DNA from: Calliopsis andreniformis
Lineage: Eukaryota; Arthropoda; Insecta; Hymenoptera; Andrenidae
Direction: 5' to 3'
Length of the DNA: 64,000 nucleotides
Assembly: GCF_051401765.1 (NCBI RefSeq)
Contig: NW_027480429.1
Span: forward strand, 12,280,157 to 12,344,156
Under the pieces are notes generated by a model that was not told the origin of the DNA, made no database searches, and worked only from the letters and a program-made list of their open reading frames with translations. The position numbers were made by a program, and so were the translations under genes. Position 1 is the stretch's first letter; every line of letters starts with the position of its first letter. This document shows, one piece after another, positions 12,188-24,600 of this stretch.

Positions 12188-12261
12188 GACAGTTAACGTC
12201 ATTTCTACTTTCCGGGCAACATAGGCTTCACCCTTGGGCGTTGCACCAACAGATTGAATAG
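11432..12261 (+). repeat. Domain A five-monomer cassette, copy 5
   Basis: Same five-monomer order as at 2,804, 5,624 and 8,610. The third unit begins 'CTAGGACC' rather than 'CTAGGGCC', and 'CTTCCCGGGC' replaces 'CTTTCCGGGC' near 11,710. Confidence 0.8.
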
Positions 12262-12759
12262 TTAGGGCCTAAGAAGTCAACGCCCGAGGCATAAAATACA
12301 AAATACATAAAACAGCTTTTCCATCGTATAAAACGAATAATTGCAACCAGTATGAAAGTTAACGTCATTTCTACTTTGCGGGCAACCTAGGCTTCACCCT
12401 AAGGCGTTGTTCCACCAGATGGAATAGTTAAGGCCTAAGAAGTCAACGCCAGAAGCATAAAACACTATATAAATACAACAGTTTTTCCATCATATAAAAC
12501 GAATAATTGCAACCAGGATGAAATTTATGGTCATTTCTACTTTCCGGGCAACCTAGTCTTCACTCTAGGGCGTTGCCTCACCAGATCGAATAGTTAGGGC
12601 CTTAGAAGTCAACGCCCGAAGCATAAAACACAAAATAAATAAAACAGCTTTTCCATCGCATAAAACGAATAATTGCAACCAGTATGAAAGTTAACGTCAT
12701 TTCTACCTTCCGGGCAACATAGGCTTCACCTTGGGCGTTGCACCAACAGATTTAATAAT
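12262..12759 (+). repeat. Three domain A monomers linking two duplicated runs
   Basis: Units at 12,262, 12,428 and 12,594 resemble those at 10,768, 10,934 and 8,279. One carries 'AACCTAGTCTTCACTC' near 12,552, which alters the usual CCTAGG. The third is one base short ('CACCTTGGGCG'). Confidence 0.7.
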
Positions 12760-14655
12760 TAGGGCCTTAGAAGTCAACGCCCGAAGCATGAAATACAAGA
12801 TAAATAGAACAGTTTTTCCATCGTATAAAACGAATAATTGCAACCAGTGTGAAGGTAATGGTCATTTCTACGTTCCGGGGAACTTAGGCGCCACCCTAGG
12901 TCGTTGCTCCACCACATCTAATAGCAACGGCCTTAGAAGTCAACCCCAGATGAATAAAATACATAAAGGATGCCACAGCTTTTCCATCGTATAAAACTAA
13001 TAATTGCAACCAGTGTGAAAGTTATGGTCATTTCTACGTTCCGGGCAACCTAGGCTTCACTCTAGGGCGTTGCGCCACCAGATCGAATAGTTAGGGCCTT
13101 AGAAGTCAACGCCAGAAGCATAAAATACGATATAAATACAACAGTTTTTCCATCGTATAAAACGAATAATTGCTACCAGTGTGAAAGTTATGGTCATTTC
13201 TACGTTACGCGCAACCTAGGCTTCACCCGAGGGCGTTGATCCACCAGATGGAATAGTTAGGGCCTAAGAGTTCAACGCCAGAATCATAAAATACGATATA
13301 AATACAACAGCTTTTCCATCGTATAAAACGAATAATTGCAACCAGTGTGGAAGTTATGGTCATTTCTACGTTCCGGACAACCTAGGCTTCACTCTAGGGC
13401 GTTGTTCCACCAGATGCAATAGTTAGGGCCTAAGAAGTCAACGCCAGAAGCATAAAACACTATATAAATACAACAGTTTTTCCATCATATAAAACGAATA
13501 ATTGCAACCAGGATGAAAGTTATTGTCATTTCTACTTTCCGGGCAACCTAGGCTTCACCCTAGGGCGTTGCTCCAACAGATTGAGTAGCTAGGGCCTTAG
13601 AAGTCAATGCCCGAAGCATAAAATACAATATAAATACAACAGTTTTTCCATCGTATAAAACGAATAATTGAAACCAGTATGAAAGTTAACGTCATTTCTA
13701 CTTTCCGGGCTACCTAGGTTTCACCCTAGAGCGTTGCACCAACAGATTGAATAGTTAGGACCTTAGAAGCCAACGCCAGAAGCATAAAGTACAATAAAGA
13801 TGCAAAAGTTTTTCCATCGTATAACAGGAATAACTGCAAACAGTGTGAAAGTTATGGTCATTTCTACGTTCCGGGCAACCTCGGCTTCACTCTAGGGCGT
13901 TGCGGCACCAGATCGAATAGTTAGGGCCTTAGAAATCAACGCCCGAAGCATAAAATACAAACTAAATAATACAGTTTTTCCATCGTGTAAAACGAATAAT
14001 TGCAACCAGTGTGGAAGTTATGGTCATTTCTACGTTCCGGGCAACCTAGGCTTCACTCTAGGGCGTTGCTCCACCAGATCGAATAGTTAGGGCCTTAGAA
14101 GTCTACGCCCGAAGCATAAAATACAAAATAAATAAAACAGTTTTTCCATCGTATAAAAAGAATAATTGCAACCAGTATGAAAGTTAACGTCATTTCTACT
14201 TTCGGGGCAACATAGGCTTCACCCTTGGGCGTTGCACCAGCAGATTGAATAGTTAGGCCCTTAGAAGTCAACGCCAGAAGCATAAAATACGATATAAATA
14301 GAACAGCTTTTCCATCGTATAAAACGAATAATTGCAACCAGTGTGGAAGTTATGGTCATGTCTACGTTCCGGGCAACATAGGCTTCACTCTAGGGCGTTG
14401 CTCGACCAGATCGAATAGCTAGGGCCTTAGAAGTCAACGCCTGAAGTATAAAATACAATAAAAATACAACAGCCTTTCCATCCTATAACAGGAATAACTG
14501 CAACCCGTGTGAAAGTGATGGTCATTTCTACGTTCCAGGCAACCTAGGATTCACCCTAGGGCGTTGTTCCACCAGATGGAATAGTTAGGGCCTAAGAAGT
14601 CAACGCCAGAAGCATAAAACACTATATAAATACAACAGCTTTTCCAACATATAAA
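12760..14655 (+). repeat. Long duplication in domain A (7,633 bp offset), copy 2
   Basis: Sister of 5,127 to 7,022. It holds the sixth cassette (13,257 to 14,086) and runs up to the A/B junction. A one-base variant, 'CATCGTGTAAAACG' near 13,985, separates it from the first copy, which has 'CATCGTATAAAACG'. Confidence 0.8.
13257..14086 (+). repeat. Domain A five-monomer cassette, copy 6
   Basis: Last cassette copy in domain A, 1,825 bp (11 monomers) after the previous one, a shorter spacing than the 17 to 18 monomers seen earlier. Confidence 0.8.
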
Positions 14656-15947
14656 ACCGATAATTGCAACCAGTATGAAACTTATGGTCATTTCTACTTT
14701 CCGAGCAAGCTAGGCTTCACCCTAGGGCGTTGGTCCAACAGATTGAATACTTAGGGCCTTAGAAGTCAACGCCCGAAGCATAAAATGCAATAAAAATACA
14801 ACAGTGTATCCATCATATAAGAGGAATAATTGCAACCAGTTTGAAAGTGATGGCCAATTCTACGTTCCGGGCAACCTAGGGTTCACTCTAGGGCGTTGCT
14901 CCACCAGATCGAATAGTTAGTGCCTTAGAAGTCAACGCCAGAAGCATAAAATACAATATAAATACAACAGTTTTTCCATCGTATAAAACGAATAATTGCA
15001 ACCAGTATGAAACTTATGGTCATTTCTACTTTCAGAGCAACCTAGGCTTCACCCTAGGGCGTTGCTCCAACAGATTGAATAGTTAGGACCTTAGAAGTCA
15101 ACGCCCGAACCGTAAAATGCAAAAAAAATACAACAGTGTTTCCATCATATAACAGGAATAATTGCAACCAGTTTGAAAGTGATGGCCAATTCTACGTTCC
15201 GGGCAACCTAGGCTTCACTCTAGGGCGTTGCTCCACCAGATCGAATAGTTAGTGCCTTAGAAGTCAACGCCAGAAGCATAAAATACAATATAAATACAAC
15301 AGCTTTTCCATCGTATAAAACGAATAATTGCAACCAGTATGAAACTTACGGTCATTTCTACTTTCCGAGCAACCTAGGCTTCACCCTAGGGCGTTGCACC
15401 AACAGATTGAATAGTTAGGGCCTTAGAAGTCAACGCCCGAAGCATAAAATGCAATAAAAATACAACAGTGTTTCCATCGTATAACAGGAATAATTGCAAC
15501 CAGTTTGAAAGTGACAGCCAATTCTACGTTCCGGGCAACCTAGGTTTCACTCCAGGGCGTTGCTCCACCAGACCGAATAGTTACGGCCTAAGAAGTCAAC
15601 GCCAGAAGCATATAATACAATATAAATACAACAGTTTTTCCATCGTATAAACGAATAATTGCAACCAGTTTGAAAGTGATGGCCAATTCTACGTTCCGGG
15701 CAACCTAGGCTTCACTCTAGGGCATTTCTCCACCAGATCGAATAGTTAGTGCCTTAGAAGTCGACGCCAGAAGCATAAAATACAATATAAATACAACAGT
15801 TTTTCCATCGTATAAAACGAATAATTGCAACCAGTATGAAACTTATGGTCATTTCTACTTTCCGAGCAACCTAGGCTTCACCCTAGGGCGTTGCTCCAAC
15901 AGATTGAATAGTTAGGGTCTTAGAGGTCAACGCCCGAAGCATAAAAT
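14656..15947 (+). repeat. Eight-monomer B block (2,157 bp offset), copy 1
   Basis: This B run is repeated at about 16,813 to 18,104 with an offset of 2,157 bp (13 monomers minus 1). Matching points are 14,751/16,908, 14,917/17,074, 15,083/17,240, 15,581/17,738 and 15,746/17,903. Shared rare variants include 'GTGTATCCATCATATAAGAGG', 'GAAAGTGACAGCC', 'CCGAACCGTAAAATGC' and the one-base deletion 'CGTATAAACGAATAATTG'. Confidence 0.85.
15373..15390. other. CCTAGG dyad able to form a short hairpin (example of a per-monomer element)
   Basis: CCTAGG at 15,373 to 15,378 and again at 15,385 to 15,390 are separated by CTTCAC. They can pair as a 6 bp stem with a 6-base loop on either strand. Most B2 monomers and many A monomers have this form. 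Monomers reading 'CACTCTAGGG' keep a 5 bp stem (CCTAG/CTAGG). Whether it folds in the cell is unknown. Confidence 0.6.
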
Positions 15948-16709
15948 ACGATATAAATAGAACAGCTTTTCCATCGTATAAAACGAATAATTGCAACCAG
16001 TGTGGAAGTTATGGTCATGTCTACGTTCCGGGCAACCTAGGCTTCATTCTAGGGCGTTGCTCGACCAGATCGGATAGCTAGGGCCTTAGAAGTCAACGCC
16101 TGAAGTATAAAATACAATAAAAATACAACAGCCTTTCCATCCTATAACAGGAATAATTGCAACCCGTGTGAAAGTGATGGTCATTTCTACGTTCCAGGCA
16201 ACTTAGGATTCACCCTAGGGCGTTGTTCCACCAGATGGAATAGTTAGGGCCTATGAAGTCAACGCCAGAAGCATAAAATACTATATAAATACAACAGTTT
16301 TTCCATCATATAAAACGAATAATTGCAACCAGTGTAAAAGTTATGGTCATTTCTACTTTCCGGGCAACATAGGCTTCACCCTTGGGCGTTGCACCAGCAG
16401 ATTGAATAGTTAGGCCCTTAGAAGTCAACGCTAGAAGCATAAAATACGATATAAATAGAACAGCTTTTCCATCGTATAAAACGAATAATTGCAACCAGTG
16501 TGAAGGTAATGGTCATTTCTACGTTCCAGGCAACTTAGGCGTCACCCTAGGGCGTTGCTCCACCATATCTAATAGCAACGGCCTTAGAAGTCAGCCCCAG
16601 ATGAATAAAATACATAAAAGATGCCACAGCTTTTCCATCGTATGAAACGAATTATTGCAACCAGTGTGAAAGTTATGGTCATTTCTACGTTCCGGGCAAC
16701 ATAGGCTTC
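15948..16709 (+). repeat. A-type island inside domain B (~762 bp)
   Basis: About 4.6 monomers here are domain A type. They include 'ACGATATAAATAGAACAG', 'AACCCGTGTGAAAGTGATGG' and the 'CCATATCTAATAGCAACGG' unit with 'CCCCAGATGAATAAAATAC'. They follow the order found from about 510 onward in domain A. Flanking sequence on both sides is B type and belongs to the two halves of a 2,157 bp direct repeat. Both switches occur within a monomer without loss of phase. Confidence 0.85.
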
Positions 16710-16812
16710 GCCCTAGGGCGTTGCTCCAACAGACTGAATAGTCAGGGCCTTAGAAGTCAACGCCAGAAGCATAAAATACGATATAAATACAACAGCTTTT
16801 CCATCGTATAAA

Positions 16813-18104
16813 ACGAATAATTGCAACCAGTATGAAACTTATGGTCATTTCTACTTTCCGAGCAAGCTAGGCTTCACCCTAGGGCGTTGGTCCAACAGAT
16901 TGAATACTTAGGGCCTTAGAAGTCAACGCCCGAAGCATAAAATGCAATAAAAATACAACAGTGTATCCATCATATAAGAGGAATAATTGCAACCAGTTTG
17001 AAAGTGATGGCCAATTCTACGTTCCGGGCAACCTAGGGTTCACTCTAGGGCGTTGCTCCACCAGATCGAATAGTTAGTGCCTTAGAAGTCAACGCCAGAA
17101 GCATAAAATACAATATAAATACAACAGTTTTTCCATCGTATAAAACGAATAATTGCAACCAGTATGAAACTTATGGTCATTTCTACTTTCAGAGCAACCT
17201 AGGCTTCACCCTAGGGCGTTGCTCCAACAGATTGAATAGTTAGGACCTTAGAAGTCAACGCCCGAACCGTAAAATGCAAAAAAAATACAACAGTGTTTCC
17301 ATCATATAACAGGAATAATTGCAACCAGTTTGAAAGTGATGGCCAATTCTACGTTCCGGGCAACCTAGGCTTCACTCTAGGGCGTTGCTCCACCAGATCG
17401 AATAGTTAGTGCCTTAGAAGTCAACGCCAGAAGCATAAAATACAATATAAATACAACAGCTTTTCCATCGTATAAAACGAATAATTGCAACCAGTATGAA
17501 ACTTACGGTCATTTCTACTTTCCGAGCAACCTAGGCTTCACCCTAGGGCGTTGCACCAACAGATTGAATAGTTAGGGCCTTAGAAGTCAACGCCCGAAGC
17601 ATAAAATGCAATAAAAATACAACAGTGTTTCCATCGTATAACAGGAATAATTGCAACCAGTTTGAAAGTGACAGCCAATTCTACGTTCCGGGCAACCTAG
17701 GTTTCACTCCAGGGCGTTGCTCCACCAGACCGAATAGTTACGGCCTAAGAAGTCAACGCCAGAAGCATATAATACAATATAAATACAACAGTTTTTCCAT
17801 CGTATAAACGAATAATTGCAACCAGTTTGAAAGTGATGGCCAATTCTACGTTCCGGGCAACCTAGGCTTCACTCTAGGGCATTTCTCCACCAGATCGAAT
17901 AGTTAGTGCCTTAGAAGTCGACGCCAGAAGCATAAAATACAATATAAATACAACAGTTTTTCCATCGTATAAAACGAATAATTGCAACCAGTATGAAACT
18001 TATGGTCATTTCTACTTTCCGAGCAACCTAGGCTTCACCCTAGGGCGTTGCTCCAACAGATTGAATAGTTAGGGCCTTAGAGGTCAACGCCCGAAGCATA
18101 AAAT
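16813..18104 (+). repeat. Eight-monomer B block (2,157 bp offset), copy 2
   Basis: Second copy of the B run at 14,656. Its last monomers also form the start of the 24-monomer block described next, so the two duplications overlap. A related third version with offset 9,128 to 9,129 lies at about 26,250 to 27,788. Confidence 0.85.
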
Positions 18105-21100
18105 GCAATAAAAATACAACAGTGTTTCCATCATATAACAGGAATAATTGCGACCAGTTTGAAAGTGATGGCCAATTCTACGTTCCGGGCAAGCTAGGCT
18201 TCACTCTAGGGCGTTGCTCCACCAGATCGAATAGTAAGTGCCTTAGAAGTCAACGCCAGAAGCATAAAATACAATATAAATACAACAGCTTTTCCATCGT
18301 ATAAAACGAATAATTGCAACCAGTATGAAACTTATGGTCATTGCTACTTTCCGAGCAACCTAGGCTTCACCCTAGGGCGTTGCTCCACCAGACCGAATAG
18401 TTACGGCCTAAGAAGTCAACGCCAGAAGCATAAAAAACGATATAAATACAACAGCTTTTCCATCGTATAAAACGAATAATTGCAACCAGTGTGAAAGTAA
18501 TTGTCATTTCTACGTTCCAAGCACCCTAGGCGTCACTCTAGGGCGTTGCTCCACCACATCTAATAGCTACGGCCTTAGAAGTCAACGCCAGAGGCATAAA
18601 ATACAATATAAATACAACTGCGTTTCCATCGTATAAAACGAATAATTGCAACCAGTGTGAAAGTTATGGTCATTTCTACATTCCGAGCAACCTAGGCTTC
18701 ACTCTAGGGCGATGCTCCACCAGATCGAATTGTTAGGTCCTTGGAAGTAAACGCCAGAAGCATAAAATACGATATAAATGCAACAGTTTTTCCATCGTAT
18801 AAAACGAATAATTGCAACCAGTATGAAACTTATGGTCATTTCTACTTTCCGAGCAACCTAGGCTTCACCCTAGGGCGTTGCTCCAACAGATTGAATAGTT
18901 AGGGCCTTAGAAGTCAACGAACGAAGCATAAAATGCAATAAAAATGCAACAGTGTTTCCATCATATAACAGGAATAATTGCGACCAGTTTGAAAGTGATG
19001 GCCAATTCTACGTTCCGGGCAACCTAGGCTTCACTCTAGGGCGTTGCTCCACCAGATCGAATAGTTAGTGCCTTAGAAGTCAACGCCAGAAGCATAAAAT
19101 ACAATATAAATACAAAGGTTTTCCATCGTATGAAACAAATAATTGCAACCAGTATGAAACTTATGGTTATTTCTACTTTCCGAGCAACCTCGGCTTCACC
19201 CTAGGGTGTAGCTCCAACGGATTGAATAGTTAGGGCCTTAGAAGTCAACGCCCGAAGCATAAAATACGAAATAAATAGAACAGTTTTTCCATTGTATAAA
19301 ACGAATAATTGCTACCAGTGTAAAAGTTATGGTCATTTCTACGTTCCGGGCAACCTCGGCTTCACTCTAGGGCGTTCTTCCGCCAGATCGAATGGTTAGG
19401 GCCTAAGAAGTCAACGCCAGAAGCATAAAATACGATATAAATACAACAGCTTTTCCACCGTATAAAACGAATAATTGCAACCAGTGTGAAAGTTATGGCC
19501 ATTTCGACGTTCCGGGCAACCTAGGCTTCACTCTATGGCGTTCTTCCATCACATCGAATAGCTACGGCCTCAGAAGTCAACGCCTGAAGTATAAAATACA
19601 ATAAAAATACAAAAGTCTTTCCATCCTATAACAGGAATAATTGCAACCCGTGTGAAAGTGATGGTCATTTCTACGTTCCAGGCAACCTAGGCTTCACTCT
19701 AGGGCGTTGTTCCGCCAGATCGAATAGTTAGGGCCTAAGAAGTCAACGCCAGAAGCATAAAATACAATACAAATATAACAGTTTTTCCATCGTAGAAAAC
19801 GAATAATAGCAACCAGTGTGAAAGTTATGGTCATTTCTACGTTCAGGGCAACCTAGGCTTCACTCTAGGGCGTTGCTCCACCTGATCAAACAGTTAGGTC
19901 CGTAGAAGTCAACGCCCGAAGCATTAAGTACAAAATAAATAGAACAGCTTTTTCATTGTATAAAACGAATAATTGCTACCAGTGTAATAGTTATGGTCAT
20001 TTCTACGTTCCGGGCAACCTAGGCTCCACCCTAGGCCGTTGTTCCACCTGATCGAATAGTTAGGGCCTAAGAAGTGAACGCCAGAAGCATAAAATACAAT
20101 ATAAATACAACAGTTTTTCCATCATATATAACGAATAATTGCAACCAGTATGAAAGTTATGGTCATTTTTACTTTCCGGGCAACCTAGGCTTCACCCTAG
20201 GGCGTTGCTCCAACAGATTGAATAGTTAGGGCCTTAGAAGTCAATGCTCGAAGCATAAAATGCAATAAAAACACAACAGTTTTTCCATCATATAACAGGA
20301 ATAATTGCAACCAGTTTGAAAGTGATGGTCATTTCTACGTTCCGGGCAATCTAGGCTTCACTCTAGGGCGTTGCTCCACTAGATCGAATAGCTAGGGCCA
20401 TAGAAGTCAACGCCAGAAGCATAAAATACAATATAAATACAACAGTTTTTCCATCGTATAAAACGAATAATTGCAACCAGTATGAAACTTATGGTCATTT
20501 CTACTTTCCGAGCAAGGTAGGCTTCACCCTAGGGCGTTGCTCCAACAGATTGAACAGTTAGGGCCTTAGAAGTCAACGCCCGAAGCATAAAATGCAATTA
20601 AAATACAACAGTGTTTCCATCATATAACAGGAATAATTGCAACCAGTTTGAAAGTGATGGCCAATTCTACGTTCCGGGTAACCTAGGCTTCACTCTAGGG
20701 CGTTGCTCCACCAGATCGAATAGTTAGTGCCTTAGAAGTCAACGCCAGAAGCATAAAATACGATATGAATACAACAGCTTTTCCATCGTATAAAAGGATT
20801 AATTGCAACCAGTTTGAAAGTGATGGTCATTTCTCCTTTCCGGGCAACCTCGGCTTCACTCTAGGGCGTTGCTCCGCTAGATCGAACAGCTAGGGCCTTA
20901 GAAGTCAACGCCAGAAGCATAAAATACAATATAAATACAACAGTTTTTCCATCGTATAAAACGAATAATTGCAACCAGTATGAAACTTATGGTCATTTCT
21001 ACTTTCCGAGCAACCTAGGCTTTCACCCTAGGGCGTTGCTCCAACAGATTGAATAGTTAGGGTCTTAGAAGTCAACGCCCAAACCATAAAATGCAAAAAA

Positions 21101-21668
21101 AATACAACAGTGCTTCCCTCATATAACAGGAATAATTGCAACTAGTTTGAAAGTGATGGCCAATACTACGTTCCGGGCAACCTAGGCTTCACTCTAGGGC
21201 GTTGCTCCACCAGATCGAATAGTTACGGCCTAAGAAGTCAACGCCAGAACCATAAAAAACGATATAAATACAACAGCTTTTCCATCGTATAAAACGGATA
21301 ATTGCAACCAGTGTGAAAGTAATGGTTATTTCTACGTTCCGAGCACCATAGGCATCACTCTAGGGCGTTGCTCCACCACATCTAATAGCTACGGCCTTAG
21401 AAGTCAACGCCAGAGGCATAAAATACAATATAAATACAACAGCGTTTCCATCGTATAAAACGAATAATTGCAAGCAGTGTGATAGTTATGGTCATTTCTA
21501 CATTCCGAGCAACCTAGGCTTCACTCTAGGGCGTTGCTCCACCAGATCGAATAGTTAGGTCCTTAGAAGTAAACGCCAGAAGCATAAAATACGATATAAA
21601 TACAACAGCTTTTCCATCGTATAAAAGGATTAATGGCAACCAGTTTGAAAGTGATGGTCATTTCTCCT
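17686..21668 (+). repeat. 24-monomer HOR block (3,983 bp), copy 1
   Basis: A 3,983 bp segment is immediately followed by a second copy. Landmarks 17,738/21,721, 18,235/22,218, 18,567/22,550 and 21,389/25,372 all differ by 3,983. Private variants are shared, such as 'TACAAAGGTTTTCC' (19,111/23,094) and 'GGCTTTCACCC' (near 21,020/25,003). The only mismatch I noticed is 'ACAAAAGTC' near 19,610 against 'ACAACAGTC' near 23,593, so the copies look almost identical. Confidence 0.92.
19230..20225 (+). repeat. C/D-like monomer run within the 24-monomer block, copy 1
   Basis: Six monomers here do not follow the B1/B2 pattern. 'AATAGAACAGTTTTTCCATTG', 'CCAGTGTAAAAGTTATGG', 'CAGTCTTTCCATCC'-like units and 'CCTGATCAAACAGTTAGG' resemble monomers at 53,450 to 54,180 in the C/D part of the window. 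The same run is present at 23,213 to 24,208 in copy 2. It was therefore inside the block before the duplication. Confidence 0.7.
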
Positions 21669-24600
21669 TTCCGGGCAACCTAGGTTTCACTCCAGGGCGT
21701 TGCTCCACCAGACCGAATAGTTACGGCCTAAGAAGTCAACGCCAGAAGCATATAATACAATATAAATACAACAGTTTTTCCATCGTATAAACGAATAATT
21801 GCAACCAGTTTGAAAGTGATGGCCAATTCTACGTTCCGGGCAACCTAGGCTTCACTCTAGGGCATTTCTCCACCAGATCGAATAGTTAGTGCCTTAGAAG
21901 TCGACGCCAGAAGCATAAAATACAATATAAATACAACAGTTTTTCCATCGTATAAAACGAATAATTGCAACCAGTATGAAACTTATGGTCATTTCTACTT
22001 TCCGAGCAACCTAGGCTTCACCCTAGGGCGTTGCTCCAACAGATTGAATAGTTAGGGCCTTAGAGGTCAACGCCCGAAGCATAAAATGCAATAAAAATAC
22101 AACAGTGTTTCCATCATATAACAGGAATAATTGCGACCAGTTTGAAAGTGATGGCCAATTCTACGTTCCGGGCAAGCTAGGCTTCACTCTAGGGCGTTGC
22201 TCCACCAGATCGAATAGTAAGTGCCTTAGAAGTCAACGCCAGAAGCATAAAATACAATATAAATACAACAGCTTTTCCATCGTATAAAACGAATAATTGC
22301 AACCAGTATGAAACTTATGGTCATTGCTACTTTCCGAGCAACCTAGGCTTCACCCTAGGGCGTTGCTCCACCAGACCGAATAGTTACGGCCTAAGAAGTC
22401 AACGCCAGAAGCATAAAAAACGATATAAATACAACAGCTTTTCCATCGTATAAAACGAATAATTGCAACCAGTGTGAAAGTAATTGTCATTTCTACGTTC
22501 CAAGCACCCTAGGCGTCACTCTAGGGCGTTGCTCCACCACATCTAATAGCTACGGCCTTAGAAGTCAACGCCAGAGGCATAAAATACAATATAAATACAA
22601 CTGCGTTTCCATCGTATAAAACGAATAATTGCAACCAGTGTGAAAGTTATGGTCATTTCTACATTCCGAGCAACCTAGGCTTCACTCTAGGGCGATGCTC
22701 CACCAGATCGAATTGTTAGGTCCTTGGAAGTAAACGCCAGAAGCATAAAATACGATATAAATGCAACAGTTTTTCCATCGTATAAAACGAATAATTGCAA
22801 CCAGTATGAAACTTATGGTCATTTCTACTTTCCGAGCAACCTAGGCTTCACCCTAGGGCGTTGCTCCAACAGATTGAATAGTTAGGGCCTTAGAAGTCAA
22901 CGAACGAAGCATAAAATGCAATAAAAATGCAACAGTGTTTCCATCATATAACAGGAATAATTGCGACCAGTTTGAAAGTGATGGCCAATTCTACGTTCCG
23001 GGCAACCTAGGCTTCACTCTAGGGCGTTGCTCCACCAGATCGAATAGTTAGTGCCTTAGAAGTCAACGCCAGAAGCATAAAATACAATATAAATACAAAG
23101 GTTTTCCATCGTATGAAACAAATAATTGCAACCAGTATGAAACTTATGGTTATTTCTACTTTCCGAGCAACCTCGGCTTCACCCTAGGGTGTAGCTCCAA
23201 CGGATTGAATAGTTAGGGCCTTAGAAGTCAACGCCCGAAGCATAAAATACGAAATAAATAGAACAGTTTTTCCATTGTATAAAACGAATAATTGCTACCA
23301 GTGTAAAAGTTATGGTCATTTCTACGTTCCGGGCAACCTCGGCTTCACTCTAGGGCGTTCTTCCGCCAGATCGAATGGTTAGGGCCTAAGAAGTCAACGC
23401 CAGAAGCATAAAATACGATATAAATACAACAGCTTTTCCACCGTATAAAACGAATAATTGCAACCAGTGTGAAAGTTATGGCCATTTCGACGTTCCGGGC
23501 AACCTAGGCTTCACTCTATGGCGTTCTTCCATCACATCGAATAGCTACGGCCTCAGAAGTCAACGCCTGAAGTATAAAATACAATAAAAATACAACAGTC
23601 TTTCCATCCTATAACAGGAATAATTGCAACCCGTGTGAAAGTGATGGTCATTTCTACGTTCCAGGCAACCTAGGCTTCACTCTAGGGCGTTGTTCCGCCA
23701 GATCGAATAGTTAGGGCCTAAGAAGTCAACGCCAGAAGCATAAAATACAATACAAATATAACAGTTTTTCCATCGTAGAAAACGAATAATAGCAACCAGT
23801 GTGAAAGTTATGGTCATTTCTACGTTCAGGGCAACCTAGGCTTCACTCTAGGGCGTTGCTCCACCTGATCAAACAGTTAGGTCCGTAGAAGTCAACGCCC
23901 GAAGCATTAAGTACAAAATAAATAGAACAGCTTTTTCATTGTATAAAACGAATAATTGCTACCAGTGTAATAGTTATGGTCATTTCTACGTTCCGGGCAA
24001 CCTAGGCTCCACCCTAGGCCGTTGTTCCACCTGATCGAATAGTTAGGGCCTAAGAAGTGAACGCCAGAAGCATAAAATACAATATAAATACAACAGTTTT
24101 TCCATCATATATAACGAATAATTGCAACCAGTATGAAAGTTATGGTCATTTTTACTTTCCGGGCAACCTAGGCTTCACCCTAGGGCGTTGCTCCAACAGA
24201 TTGAATAGTTAGGGCCTTAGAAGTCAATGCTCGAAGCATAAAATGCAATAAAAACACAACAGTTTTTCCATCATATAACAGGAATAATTGCAACCAGTTT
24301 GAAAGTGATGGTCATTTCTACGTTCCGGGCAATCTAGGCTTCACTCTAGGGCGTTGCTCCACTAGATCGAATAGCTAGGGCCATAGAAGTCAACGCCAGA
24401 AGCATAAAATACAATATAAATACAACAGTTTTTCCATCGTATAAAACGAATAATTGCAACCAGTATGAAACTTATGGTCATTTCTACTTTCCGAGCAAGG
24501 TAGGCTTCACCCTAGGGCGTTGCTCCAACAGATTGAACAGTTAGGGCCTTAGAAGTCAACGCCCGAAGCATAAAATGCAATTAAAATACAACAGTGTTTC

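Larger units (their letters stand above)
1..14655 (+). repeat. Domain A: satellite subfamily A, 88 monomers
   Basis: Domain A is marked by monomers with 'AGTATGAAAGTTAACGTC', 'CAGTGTGGAAGTTATGG', 'AACATAGGCTTCACCCTTGG', 'AAAACACTATATAAATAC' and 'AACCCGTGTGAAAGTGATGG'. These recur in a semi-regular order, so that the same runs of monomers appear two to six times. The boundary to domain B falls inside one monomer at about 14,655, where 'CCAACATATAAAACCG' is followed by the B-type 'AGTATGAAACTTATGG'. No other sequence class is present. Confidence 0.85.
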
